From: an uncultured bacterium
GTDB taxonomy: Bacteria; Planctomycetota; Phycisphaerae; Phycisphaerales; SM1A02
Direction: 5' to 3'
Length of the DNA stretch: 64,000 nt
NCBI GenBank assembly: GCA_903891095.1
Contig: CAITDI010000036.1
Location: 62,001-126,000, forward strand
Shown: positions 17,663 to 25,191 of the stretch, piece by piece
Layout of the letters: each line of letters opens with the position of its first letter
Position numbering within the stretch: the first letter of the stretch is position 1
Notes under the pieces: model-generated
What the model saw: only the letters and a program-made list of their open reading frames with translations
What the model was told of the DNA's origin: nothing
The model's database searches: none
Made by a program: the position numbers and the translations under genes

Positions 17663-18076
17663 ATGTCCGACCGAAGCGCGTTCCCAACCACGCAGGCGAC
17701 CTGGCTCGCGACGCTCGTCGGCGACGAAGTTGCGAGTGCAAACACGACGCAAACAGCGGAGATGGCGCGGGTTTTCGTGATGGAGCGCTACGCCGGGCCG
17801 CTCGCGGTCTTTGTCCGCGGGTCAAGCCTTGCGCGCGTTGGCGAGCCTGCGGACATCGTGAACGGGTTCTTCGCGGCGAGGCTCTCGGACGCTGACTTTC
17901 TCCGCGCGTGGCATCGCAGCGGCATGCGGCTGCGGCGATGGCTGATGAACGGGATCCTGTTCTACGGCCAGGGGCTCGCGCGCGACCGTGCGCGGTTGGC
18001 GGAGTTGCTGCTGGAGGAGGGCGTGCCCGAGGGGGAGTTGGATGAGGAGATCGCGCGGGTGCGCGCGGCGTTGTGA
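17663..18076 (+). CDS. Short sigma-like protein (sigma region 2 only)
   Basis: A 137-residue protein whose middle (MERYAGPLAVFVRGSSLARVGEPADIVNGFFAARLSDADFL then LRRWLMNGILFYGQ) closely follows the N-terminal half of the 235-residue sigma-like protein at 47496-48203. Both resemble ECF sigma region 2. The region-4 DNA-binding half is absent here and replaced by an acidic tail (EEGVPEGELDEEIARVRAAL). It may be a decayed sigma factor or an independent regulator that binds core polymerase. It lies 88 bp from the divergent acyl-CoA dehydrogenase gene. Confidence 0.6.
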   Translation: MSDRSAFPTTQATWLATLVGDEVASANTTQTAEMARVFVMERYAGPLAVFVRGSSLARVGEPADIVNGFFAARLSDADFLRAWHRSGMRLRRWLMNGILFYGQGLARDRARLAELLLEEGVPEGELDEEIARVRAAL

Positions 18077-18216
18077 CGGGGGGATCGCGCCTCCGGCGCG
18101 CGCCCGCGTGAACTCCGATGTGTGGCGACCACTACCTCTGCTCCGCAGAGGAAGTGGCACCCGCCCTTCGGGCGGCGGTCGACGTGATCAGCGCGCTCAT
18201 CGCAGCGCCGCCTCAC

Positions 18217-19104
18217 TCACTTCTTCAAAAACCCATCCAGCTTCGCGCGCGCCTCCGGCGTGTGGCGCAGCTTCACCAGATGCTCGCGCTCGCACGCGAT
18301 CGCGGCGTCCCAGCCCTTCGCGATGCCCACGCGCACCGCATCGATGCACGCGGCGCCGTGCTTGGTCGCGCCGGCGGTCTTCGCGAGGTCATCGCACACC
18401 GGCGCGATCGCCGCGGCGTTGCGCGGCGCAATCGCGCGGCGCGGCGCGTGCATCGATACGAAGCAACCGGTCGACGCATCCTGCGCCTTCACCCAGCTGA
18501 TCGCCGCGGCAATCGCGCCTTCCGCGCCGCTGCCCGCATCGGCGCGCACATCGAACAGACAAAGCGGCGCGTCGTTCACGGGCCATGTCGCGCCTGTCGC
18601 GGTGCGCTCGATCGCGAGCGCCGGCAGGATGCGCGCGGGCAGCATCTGCGTGCCGCCCCAACCCGGACAAATGCAGAGTCCTGCCTCGGGCAATCCGATC
18701 TGCCACGGCTTGCCGCCCTCCGCAGGAAGCGCGCCGACGAGCGCATCGCAATGCATCGCGATCTCAAGCCCGCCGCCGAGCGTCGCGCCGTGGATCGCAG
18801 CTGCGCTCGGGCATCCGAGCGCGGGAATCATCGCGAACGCCTCCGCGCCCGCCTTGAGGTACGCGTGCAGCGCCGCGTCATCGAGCGCATCGATCTCCGC
18901 GAGATCCGCGCCCGCGACGAACACGCGCGTCGACGCGCTCGCGAGCACGAAGCCCTTCGGCTTCTCCGCGGCGATCTTGACGAGCGTTGCCTTGATCTCT
19001 GCGATGAGCCATGCGTCGAGCACCACGACGCCGCCGCGCGGCTTCTCGGGATTCGGCTGCAGGAACATGACATGGACGCCGTCGCGGATTTCGTAGGGGA
19101 GCAT
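18217..19104 (-). CDS. Crotonase-fold enoyl-CoA hydratase/isomerase family protein
   Basis: A 295-residue crotonase-fold protein. FVAGADLAEIDAL is the oxyanion-hole segment and AIHGATLGGGLEIAMHCDALVG the second glycine-rich turn; LPEAGLCICPGWGGTQMLPARI holds the position of the catalytic Glu and resembles the hydratase domain of multifunctional FadB/FadJ proteins. The C-terminal part (from about residue 190) is more divergent than usual. It likely hydrates or isomerises an enoyl-CoA downstream of the neighbouring acyl-CoA dehydrogenase. Confidence 0.82.
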   Translation of the reverse strand: MLPYEIRDGVHVMFLQPNPEKPRGGVVVLDAWLIAEIKATLVKIAAEKPKGFVLASASTRVFVAGADLAEIDALDDAALHAYLKAGAEAFAMIPALGCPSAAAIHGATLGGGLEIAMHCDALVGALPAEGGKPWQIGLPEAGLCICPGWGGTQMLPARILPALAIERTATGATWPVNDAPLCLFDVRADAGSGAEGAIAAAISWVKAQDASTGCFVSMHAPRRAIAPRNAAAIAPVCDDLAKTAGATKHGAACIDAVRVGIAKGWDAAIACEREHLVKLRHTPEARAKLDGFLKK

Positions 19105-19131
19105 GGTGCGGCGATTCTACTGGCGTCGCGG

Positions 19132-19758
19132 TCACTCGCCCGCGTTGGTGAACTTGAACAGCCCGCCCGCGAGCACGGCGCCCGCCATCTGCGCGCCGAC
19201 ATACGTGAAGTACGTCGGCAGCGTGAGGTGCCCGAGCGTCGCGAGCGTCGCGCCCACGGCGGGGTTGAACACGGCGGAACTCACGGTCCCCACCGTCAGC
19301 GCGCCAGCGAGCACGACCATCGCGATCGCGACGCCGTAGTAGGAGTTGCCCTTCGACTTCTCCGTGGTCGCGACTTGCAGCACGACAAAGCACATCAGGA
19401 AGGTAAACAGCAGCTCGACGATGATCGCCGAGCGCATGTCCGGCGCGAACGGCTGCGCGGGCATCGTGAGGTTCGGCATCGTCTTCGCGACCAGCGCTGC
19501 GACGACGCCCGCGGCGACCTGCGCGGCCCAGAACACAAGCAGCGTCTTCGCCTGCAGGCTTCCGCGCATCCACAGCGTGACCGTGACCGCGGGGTTGTAC
19601 ACCGCGCCCGACAGATGCCGCCCGCAATGGATGCACGCGACCAGAATCGCAAAGACCGCGAGCGGCGCAAGGTTGGCCGCGATGCCGCCACCGACCGCGA
19701 TCGCGACGACGAAAGCGACGAAGAAGGTCCCGATGAACTCGACGATGGCGTTCTTCAC
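19132..19758 (-). CDS. MIP/aquaporin family channel
   Basis: A 208-residue membrane protein with six predicted helices and two half-helices. The two signature loops are GAVYNPAVT and SAVFNPAVG, both with NPA motifs. It starts with KNAIVEFIGTFFVAF, typical of aquaporins. GTG at 19758 is chosen; a TTG 9 bp upstream is also in frame. Short interhelical loops are more typical of water-selective channels than of glycerol facilitators, but selectivity is not certain. It ends 27 bp before the start of the crotonase-fold gene on the same strand and diverges from the next hydratase gene. Confidence 0.85.
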   Translation of the reverse strand: MKNAIVEFIGTFFVAFVVAIAVGGGIAANLAPLAVFAILVACIHCGRHLSGAVYNPAVTVTLWMRGSLQAKTLLVFWAAQVAAGVVAALVAKTMPNLTMPAQPFAPDMRSAIIVELLFTFLMCFVVLQVATTEKSKGNSYYGVAIAMVVLAGALTVGTVSSAVFNPAVGATLATLGHLTLPTYFTYVGAQMAGAVLAGGLFKFTNAGE

Positions 19759-19787
19759 GGGCCGCAAGATAGCGGTACTCTTTCGCG

Positions 19788-20531
19788 ATGCTCGTCAAGT
19801 CGACCACGCTGAACGGAATCGCAACGATCGAACTCGCCCGCGCCGAAGCGCGCAACGCGCTCTCGCGCGAGCTCATCGCCGAGCTCGGCGCCGCGGTCGA
19901 CGCGGTCGCGCGCGACGCATCGGCGCGCGTGCTCATCCTCGGCGGTCAGGGCAAGTCGTTCTGCGCGGGCATGGATCTCAAGGCCGTCGCCGACGACCCC
20001 GTCGCGATGGGCGAGATGCTGCGCGCGCTGTCGCGCACCTCGCGCGCGATCCGCCGGCTCGCGATCCCCACGATCGCGCGCGTCCAGGGCGCCGCGATCG
20101 GCGGTGGCTGCGGGCTCATGGTCGTGTGCGACTTTGCCGTCACGCACGCCGAGGCCAAGCTCGGCTATCCCGAAGTCGATCTCGGCATCTGCCCCGCGGT
20201 CGTCGCGCCGTGGCTGATGAAGAAGATCGGCGCTGGCGCCGCGCGCGCGATGCTGCTCGCGGGCGGCACGATGTCGGGCGAGGAAGGCTTCCGCCGCGGA
20301 CTTGCGACGCATCTCGTCGCCGAGAGCGAGCTCGCGGCCACCGCACAGCAAATCGCCGAGCGTCTCGCGAAGGGCGGCCCGAAGGCGCTCGCCGCGACCA
20401 AGCAATGGCTCAACGAGCTCGACGGCTCTCTCGACGACGCGATCGCCGAGGAAGCCGCGGAAATCAGCGCGCGCATCATCGCCGGCGACGAAGCGCAGTC
20501 GCGGCTCAAGGCCGCGTGGTCGCGGGCTTGA
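19788..20531 (+). CDS. Enoyl-CoA hydratase family protein
   Basis: A 247-residue crotonase-fold enzyme of standard length. It shows ARAEARNALSRELIAEL, the CoA-binding KSFCAGMDLKAV, VQGAAIGGGCGLMVVCDFAV, and the catalytic region AKLGYPEVDLGICPAVVAPWLMKKIG. The sequence resembles methylglutaconyl-CoA hydratase and related short hydratases more than FadB, which would fit leucine breakdown alongside leucine dehydrogenase; this is inference. Its start is only 30 bp from the divergent aquaporin gene. Confidence 0.85.
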   Translation: MLVKSTTLNGIATIELARAEARNALSRELIAELGAAVDAVARDASARVLILGGQGKSFCAGMDLKAVADDPVAMGEMLRALSRTSRAIRRLAIPTIARVQGAAIGGGCGLMVVCDFAVTHAEAKLGYPEVDLGICPAVVAPWLMKKIGAGAARAMLLAGGTMSGEEGFRRGLATHLVAESELAATAQQIAERLAKGGPKALAATKQWLNELDGSLDDAIAEEAAEISARIIAGDEAQSRLKAAWSRA

Positions 20532-20550
20532 TCAGCACGCGCGGGCGTCG

Positions 20551-21264
20551 TCAGTACACATCCGGCCGCTCATACAGCTCGCTTCCGCACTCCGGGCAAC
20601 GGCCCATCAGGATCGAGTGCTTGGCGTTGTAGCCGCAGTTGGGGCAGTGGCATCGATCGATGCGCGATTGCCGCACGACCGTGCGCGTGCGTCGATAGAG
20701 GAACCACCCGAACTTGATCGGCGCAAGCACCGCCGCGAGCGCGAGCGACAGCATCATCCACCACGCGCCAGACGAGAAGACCCACGACGCGATGTGATTG
20801 TGCGTGACGTCCGCGGTGACCTCGCGTTGCGCGCGGGAAAACACGCTGTTCGCGGCGCGCAGCGCCTCGGCCTCGCGCGACGCGGGGCATGACGCGGTGC
20901 GCGTCGCCACCGTCGTCGTCGCGAACGCCGTGTGTTGCGTGACCAGCGGCCATCCGCGCCATTCGGTGCGCTGCACGAGCTCGACGTCCGCCATCGGCAC
21001 CGAGCCGGACCATGGCTTTGCGCGATCTTCTGGCGCGATCTCGCGGGCCTGCAGCGCGCGCGAGTCGATCGGCTCGAACACGCGCGCGATCACCAGCGTC
21101 TCGCTCGTCTCGCGCACGCGCAGCGACTCCATGCGCGCCACGACCAGCGGCGCGATGAACGCAAACAGCACGAATCCCGCGTCCTGCACGCGATCGAACG
21201 CCGTGCGCTCGACGCGGCGCGAGTTGCGGCGGATCTCGCGGAGGATGGCGAACGGCGAGCGCAT
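20551..21264 (-). CDS. Membrane protein with C-terminal zinc ribbon
   Basis: A 237-residue protein of unknown function. A membrane segment lies near residue 30 (AGFVLFAFIAPLVVARM) and a second near residue 170 (AWWMMLSLALAAVLAPIKFGWF). The C terminus holds a zinc ribbon, CHCPNCGYN then CPECGSELYERP. It overlaps no neighbour but sits between two hydratase genes and ends convergently with the first. Similar zinc-ribbon membrane proteins occur at 58965-61000, where the ribbon is N-terminal. No enzyme motif is present. Confidence 0.7.
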   Translation of the reverse strand: MRSPFAILREIRRNSRRVERTAFDRVQDAGFVLFAFIAPLVVARMESLRVRETSETLVIARVFEPIDSRALQAREIAPEDRAKPWSGSVPMADVELVQRTEWRGWPLVTQHTAFATTTVATRTASCPASREAEALRAANSVFSRAQREVTADVTHNHIASWVFSSGAWWMMLSLALAAVLAPIKFGWFLYRRTRTVVRQSRIDRCHCPNCGYNAKHSILMGRCPECGSELYERPDVY

Positions 21265-21272
21265 GCGGAATC

Positions 21273-22076
21273 TCAGCGCGCTTGCGCACGCGACGCCCAG
21301 AACGCGCGCAGCATCGTCGCGAATTCATCGCCCGACGCGAGCGCGATGCTGGCATCGCGCGCGGCTTCCATCGCGGCGCCATCGCGCGGCGCGACGGGAC
21401 CGAGATCGCCCGCGCCGCGCTCCTCGATCTCGCGGATCCAGCGCTTGGTCGCGCGCATCGCCTGCGGACCCTTCGCGAGCAGTCGCGTGCAGAGCGCGTC
21501 GACCTCCGCGTCGAGCGCGTCGCTCGTCACGCAGTGCGTCGCGAGTCCGCGCGCGAGCGCCGTGCGTCCATCGACGATGTCGTTCGACACCAGCAGCGCG
21601 CGCGCCGCCGCTCCCATGCGTGAGAACAGCGACGGAATGCTGATCGCCGGCGAGATGCCGATCCGGTGCGTGGGATAGCCAAGCTGCGCGTCCTCGGCCG
21701 CGATCACGAAGTCGCAGCCCGTGAGCAGCGCGCATCCGCCCGCGAGCGCCGCGCCTTGCACGCGCGCGACGACGGGAATGTCGAGCATGCGCAGCGCGCG
21801 CACGCAGGCGCTCAGTCCGCGCAGCAATTCCTCGACGCGCACGGGCTCTTCCGCGCATCCCGCGAGATCAAAGCCCGAGCAGAACGCGGAGCCTTCGCCT
21901 GCGATCACGAGCAGATCGACCACTCCGCCGTCGCCATCGCGCGCGACGCGCTCGATCGATTCGCGCAGCACCGCGAGTGCGCGCGCGTCGAGCGCGTTGC
22001 GCCGCGCCGCGTCGCGCAGCGTGATGCGCGCGGTGCGTCCGTCTATGGAGAGCCCAGGCAGCGGAGCGGGGTGCAT
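21273..22076 (-). CDS. Enoyl-CoA hydratase/isomerase family protein
   Basis: A 267-residue crotonase-fold protein with RRNALDARALAVL, SAFCSGFDLAGC, VQGAALAGGCALLTGCDFVIA and AQLGYPTHRIGISPAIS. The usual acidic residue before GIxPA is replaced in THRIGIS, so hydratase activity may be altered. The start at 22076 gives the standard length; an upstream start at 22157 would add 27 non-conserved residues. It lies 8 bp upstream of the zinc-ribbon membrane gene on the same strand. Confidence 0.82.
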   Translation of the reverse strand: MHPAPLPGLSIDGRTARITLRDAARRNALDARALAVLRESIERVARDGDGGVVDLLVIAGEGSAFCSGFDLAGCAEEPVRVEELLRGLSACVRALRMLDIPVVARVQGAALAGGCALLTGCDFVIAAEDAQLGYPTHRIGISPAISIPSLFSRMGAAARALLVSNDIVDGRTALARGLATHCVTSDALDAEVDALCTRLLAKGPQAMRATKRWIREIEERGAGDLGPVAPRDGAAMEAARDASIALASGDEFATMLRAFWASRAQAR

Positions 22077-22669
22077 CCCGATAGTGTGCCGAGAAGCAGT
22101 GAATCCTGCACGAATCGCAGGATTTCGCGGATACGGTCGAACAGCGCGAAGCGGCACCCGTATTTCACCGTGTCAGGTTCATCAACCGCCCTCGCGGCTC
22201 GAAACCTGAAGCGAATTCGACTTCGGTCGGATTCCTAGGCGCAGTGCCTGGGACGCAATTCCTGGGACGCAATTCCTGGGACGCAATTCCTGGCGTGGAT
22301 AGGTACTCACATCCCAGGCTTTCAACATGGCCACCACCACCGGCAAGCCCGGCGGATGCGAGCTCGTGCGCGGTCTTGACTCCCGCGCACACCTCACGAC
22401 GACTCACGCGGAGCGAAAGCACCGCGGCGAGGAGGTTGCTCGCGCGTCCTGCGCGGTCGCACCTGCGACCGCCCCCCAGTTCGAACAGCGCTGGGGCGAC
22501 GATATCCGCCGGGTTTGTCGTGGCTTGAGCGGTTGCAGCTGCGGCTGCGTCCTTTGGCGCGGGCTGCACCCAAGCGAGCGCGCGCACGGCGCGAGCGCTC
22601 AAGATTTGAGCGGTTGCAGCTGTGGCTGCGCCCTCTGGCGTTGGCTACGCCAAAGCGAGCGCGTTCCAA
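22077..22669. repeat. Gene-free stretch rich in short direct repeats
   Basis: No supportable gene. Three exact 14-bp copies of CCTGGGACGCAATT run from 22247 to 22288 with a fourth partial copy. Two 35-bp copies beginning TTGAGCGGTTGCAGCTG lie at 22525-22559 and 22606-22640 (about 90 percent identical), sharing the GCAGCTGCGGCTGC core with the repeat block near 32.4 kb. A short inverted repeat CGGTTTCAG-like segment is not evident. Confidence 0.8.
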
Positions 22670-23593
22670 TCACGCGCCGCCGGCGAACTTCGCCCACGAC
22701 GGCTTGTCGAAGGTGAAGAGCTGGCCCGCGCGATGCGGGACGCCGCGTTCGAAGATCGGCAGCGCCTTGATCGGCCCGAGCGCGATGATCTCGTGGAACT
22801 GGCGACGGAAGTTGCCGCGGTCGAGCGGCGCGCCGAGCAGGCGCTCGTACAGCTCGCGCAGCGACGAGAGCGGGAACGGATCAGGCAGCAGACCGACGAA
22901 GATCGGCATGTCCGGTTCGCTCACCGGCTCGCGCGCGGACGCGAACGCGGTCTCGAACGGGCTGCGGTGCGTGAAGCCGTCGGTCTTGTGGAACAGGATG
23001 TGACGCGGCAGCAGCCGGCGCGTGAGCGCATCGGCCAGCGTCGCGTCGAGGAACGCGTCGAACGCGCAGGCAAGCACCAGGCGAGTGGTCTCGTCGAACT
23101 GCGGCAGGCTGGAAAGCGGCACGAAGACCTCGTCGGCCTCGAGTGTCTGCGTCGATGCGGGCCCCGCGACCACAGGCCGCGCGATTGCCCACGAAACGAC
23201 CACCAGACTCGCCTTACCTCCGCCGGTTCCGCCTCCGCCGGTTCCGCCTCCGCTCGACATGCGCGGGGTCGCGCGCACGCCGGCGCTGGCGATTCGCACG
23301 ATCTCGCGGGCAGGCACCGCGCGCGTCGCAGCGTTGCGCGCTGCATCCGCGAGCCCACCGTCGGCGGACGTCGCGTCAGGCGCGCTGGTGGGAAGCACCC
23401 GCGCGCGCTCGCCTCCGACGGCGCCTGCGGCGAACGGCAGCCCGATGCACAGCTCGCCGCGCACCACGCGGAACACCACGGTGGCGGCGACGACATCAAA
23501 CGCCTGCGCGTCTGTTGGATCGAACGCCGCGACCATCGGTCGCACGGAATCGGACGGAGCTTGAGCGGACGAAGCCTGCATGCCCGCGATCAT
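22670..23593 (-). CDS. NrtR-like Nudix-related transcriptional regulator
   Basis: A 307-residue protein. The C-terminal 70 residues (PLSSLRELYERLLGAPLDRGNFRRQFHEI then GQLFTFDK) match the winged helix typical of NrtR regulators, which control NAD or sugar metabolism genes. The N-terminal part looks like a Nudix domain (VVAATVVFRVVRGELCIGLPF), but the Nudix box region (GLADAARNAATRAV) lacks the Glu residues needed for hydrolysis. A Gly/Thr-rich insert (GGGTGGGGTGGG) interrupts the domain. It probably senses a nucleotide-sugar or ADP-ribose-like ligand; the regulon is not visible, though a phosphatase gene diverges from it 56 bp away. Confidence 0.75.
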   Translation of the reverse strand: MIAGMQASSAQAPSDSVRPMVAAFDPTDAQAFDVVAATVVFRVVRGELCIGLPFAAGAVGGERARVLPTSAPDATSADGGLADAARNAATRAVPAREIVRIASAGVRATPRMSSGGGTGGGGTGGGKASLVVVSWAIARPVVAGPASTQTLEADEVFVPLSSLPQFDETTRLVLACAFDAFLDATLADALTRRLLPRHILFHKTDGFTHRSPFETAFASAREPVSEPDMPIFVGLLPDPFPLSSLRELYERLLGAPLDRGNFRRQFHEIIALGPIKALPIFERGVPHRAGQLFTFDKPSWAKFAGGA

Positions 23594-23649
23594 ACGGTTT
23601 CGCCGCGCGCCTGCGGGTTCGGCTGCCGTTAGACTTCGTCCCGATCAAC

Positions 23650-24240
23650 ATGAGCGACGCCGCAGCGACCAAGCGCATCTTCCTTGTCCGTCACGGCGAG
23701 ACCGAATGGAGCCGTTCATGGCGCCACACGTCGCGTACCGACGTCGCCCTCACGCCCGAGGGCGAGCAGCGCGCGATGCTGCTTGCGCCAAGGCTCGCGG
23801 TCGAGCAATTCAAGCTCGTCCTCACCAGCCCGATGCAGCGCGCGACGCGCACGAGCGAGCTCGCCGGCTTTGGCCAGCGCGCCGAGCGCACGCCCGACCT
23901 GATGGAGTGGGACTACGGTTCGTACGAGGGGCTCACCACCGCGGAGATCCGCGTGAGCAATCCGTCGTGGACCGTCTTCCACGACCTGGTGCCCGGCGGC
24001 GAGACCGGCGAGCAAGTCGCGCAGCGCTGCCAGCGCGTGATCGATCGTGCGCTGGCGGTCGACGGCGACGCGCTCTTCTTCGCGCACGGCCATGTCCTCC
24101 GCGTGCTCACCGCGACCTGGCTCGGCCTCTCGCCCGAGGACGGCGAGCATTTCGTGCTCGACACCGGCGGGCTCTCGATCCTCGGATTCGAGCGTGAGGC
24201 ACGTGTGATCAAGTTGTGGAACACCCGCTCGGGAGCCTGA
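23650..24240 (+). CDS. Histidine phosphatase (phosphoglycerate mutase-like)
   Basis: A 196-residue histidine phosphatase. The N-terminal FLVRHGETEWS contains the phosphohistidine motif RHG, LTSPMQRATRTSE follows, then DLMEWDYGSYEG, and the second catalytic His is in FFAHGHVLRVL. The length and EWDYG segment resemble small acid or sugar phosphatases rather than cofactor-dependent glycolytic mutase. It acts in the cytoplasm. It is divergent from the NrtR-like gene, which may control it. Confidence 0.88.
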   Translation: MSDAAATKRIFLVRHGETEWSRSWRHTSRTDVALTPEGEQRAMLLAPRLAVEQFKLVLTSPMQRATRTSELAGFGQRAERTPDLMEWDYGSYEGLTTAEIRVSNPSWTVFHDLVPGGETGEQVAQRCQRVIDRALAVDGDALFFAHGHVLRVLTATWLGLSPEDGEHFVLDTGGLSILGFEREARVIKLWNTRSGA

Positions 24241-24495
24241 GGGGCGGGAACTCTGCGTCGGTTTTCGGACGGTTCGCGGATGCGCAACTCGCTCCCGTGC
24301 CGGTCTTCAATCGGCCCGAACCGCGTTCCTGCGCTCCAGCGGGGGGTGGACCGAAAACCCCCGCAAAACGCCGAGAGAACTCGCGGAAACCTCGCTCGGA
24401 ATCCGTTCGTTTTCACGCCGCGGCGCGGGGTCGGGGCAACAATGGACTTCGTTCAGTTCGCCCCCTGTCAGCCCCGCCCCTAAGGGAAGACCGTC

Positions 24496-25128
24496 ATGCT
24501 CCTCCGTGACTACACGCTTGCACATGCCCGCACCAAGGTGCGCGGGATCTTCTGTCTCGAGACGGACTGGTCCGAAGTGCGAACTTCCCCCAGCGTCGAG
24601 CCCATGCTCGCGCTGCTCAAGAGTTCGCCTCTCGCGATCCCGTTCGTCCATCGCAACGTGGTCACCATCGACACGCTCGACTACTACCTCAAGAAGTGGA
24701 CGCAGCGTCGCCACGACGATTTCCCGATCCTCTACCTCGCGTTCCACGGGATCGAGGGCGAGGTGCAGTTCGGCGACCTCCGCCGCCGCAGCGCGCGCGT
24801 CTCGCTCGACCAGCTCGAGGAATCGCTCCGCGGCCGCTGCGCCGGGCGCGTGATCCACTTCGGCTGCTGCCAGACGCTCGGCGTGAGCCAGCGCCGTCTC
24901 CGCAAGTTCATCGAGGAAACCGGCGCCCTCGCCGTCAGCGGCTACGAGAAGGACATCGACTGGGTGCGCTCGGCGATGCTCGACTTCACGCTGTTCGCGA
25001 GCATCCAGCAGAACACGATGACCGTGTCCGGCCTGCGCGCGGTGCAGCGCCGCATGCAGCTGCGCCAGGGGCGTGAGATCCGCTCGCTGGCGTTCCGGAT
25101 GGCGTTGCGCGAGCCGAGGCGAGTCTAA
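24496..25128 (+). CDS. DUF6642-like protein with caspase/CHAT-type His-Cys pair
   Basis: A 210-residue protein starting MLLRDYTLAHARTKVRGIFCLETDW. The segment FPILYLAFHGIEGEVQFGD holds a His-Gly (H84) and GRVIHFGCCQTLG holds adjacent Cys residues (C124, C125) after a beta strand, the order and spacing seen in caspase-fold peptidases. SGYEKDIDWVRSAMLD follows. From memory this pattern matches the DUF6642 group. The substrate is unknown. It lies alone, with 255 bp upstream that contain no other gene, and is followed by a hairpin-rich repeat. Confidence 0.7.
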   Translation: MLLRDYTLAHARTKVRGIFCLETDWSEVRTSPSVEPMLALLKSSPLAIPFVHRNVVTIDTLDYYLKKWTQRRHDDFPILYLAFHGIEGEVQFGDLRRRSARVSLDQLEESLRGRCAGRVIHFGCCQTLGVSQRRLRKFIEETGALAVSGYEKDIDWVRSAMLDFTLFASIQQNTMTVSGLRAVQRRMQLRQGREIRSLAFRMALREPRRV

Positions 25129-25131
25129 TTT

Positions 25132-25190
25132 TGAGCGGCCGCGACTTTCGCTGCTGCCCTGGAGGGCAGCTGCTCTTCGCGGCCTTGTGG
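25132..25190. repeat. Hairpin-forming intergenic repeat
   Basis: The sequence opens TTTTGAGCGGCCGCGA and contains complementary GCTGCCCT-GGA-GGGCAGC in its centre and GGCCGCGA / TCGCGGCC at its ends, so the whole segment can fold into one long stem. It lies between convergent genes and probably acts as a bidirectional terminator. The TTTGAGCGGC start links it to the dispersed repeat family. Confidence 0.65.
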
Positions 25191-25191
25191 G

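Noticed and set aside
15595-17895. 766-codon plus-strand frame
   Set aside because: It is the mirror of the acyl-CoA dehydrogenase, which has clear motifs.
22165-22602. 145-codon minus-strand frame across the repeats
   Set aside because: Its content is made of the tandem repeats and lacks a family or ribosome site.
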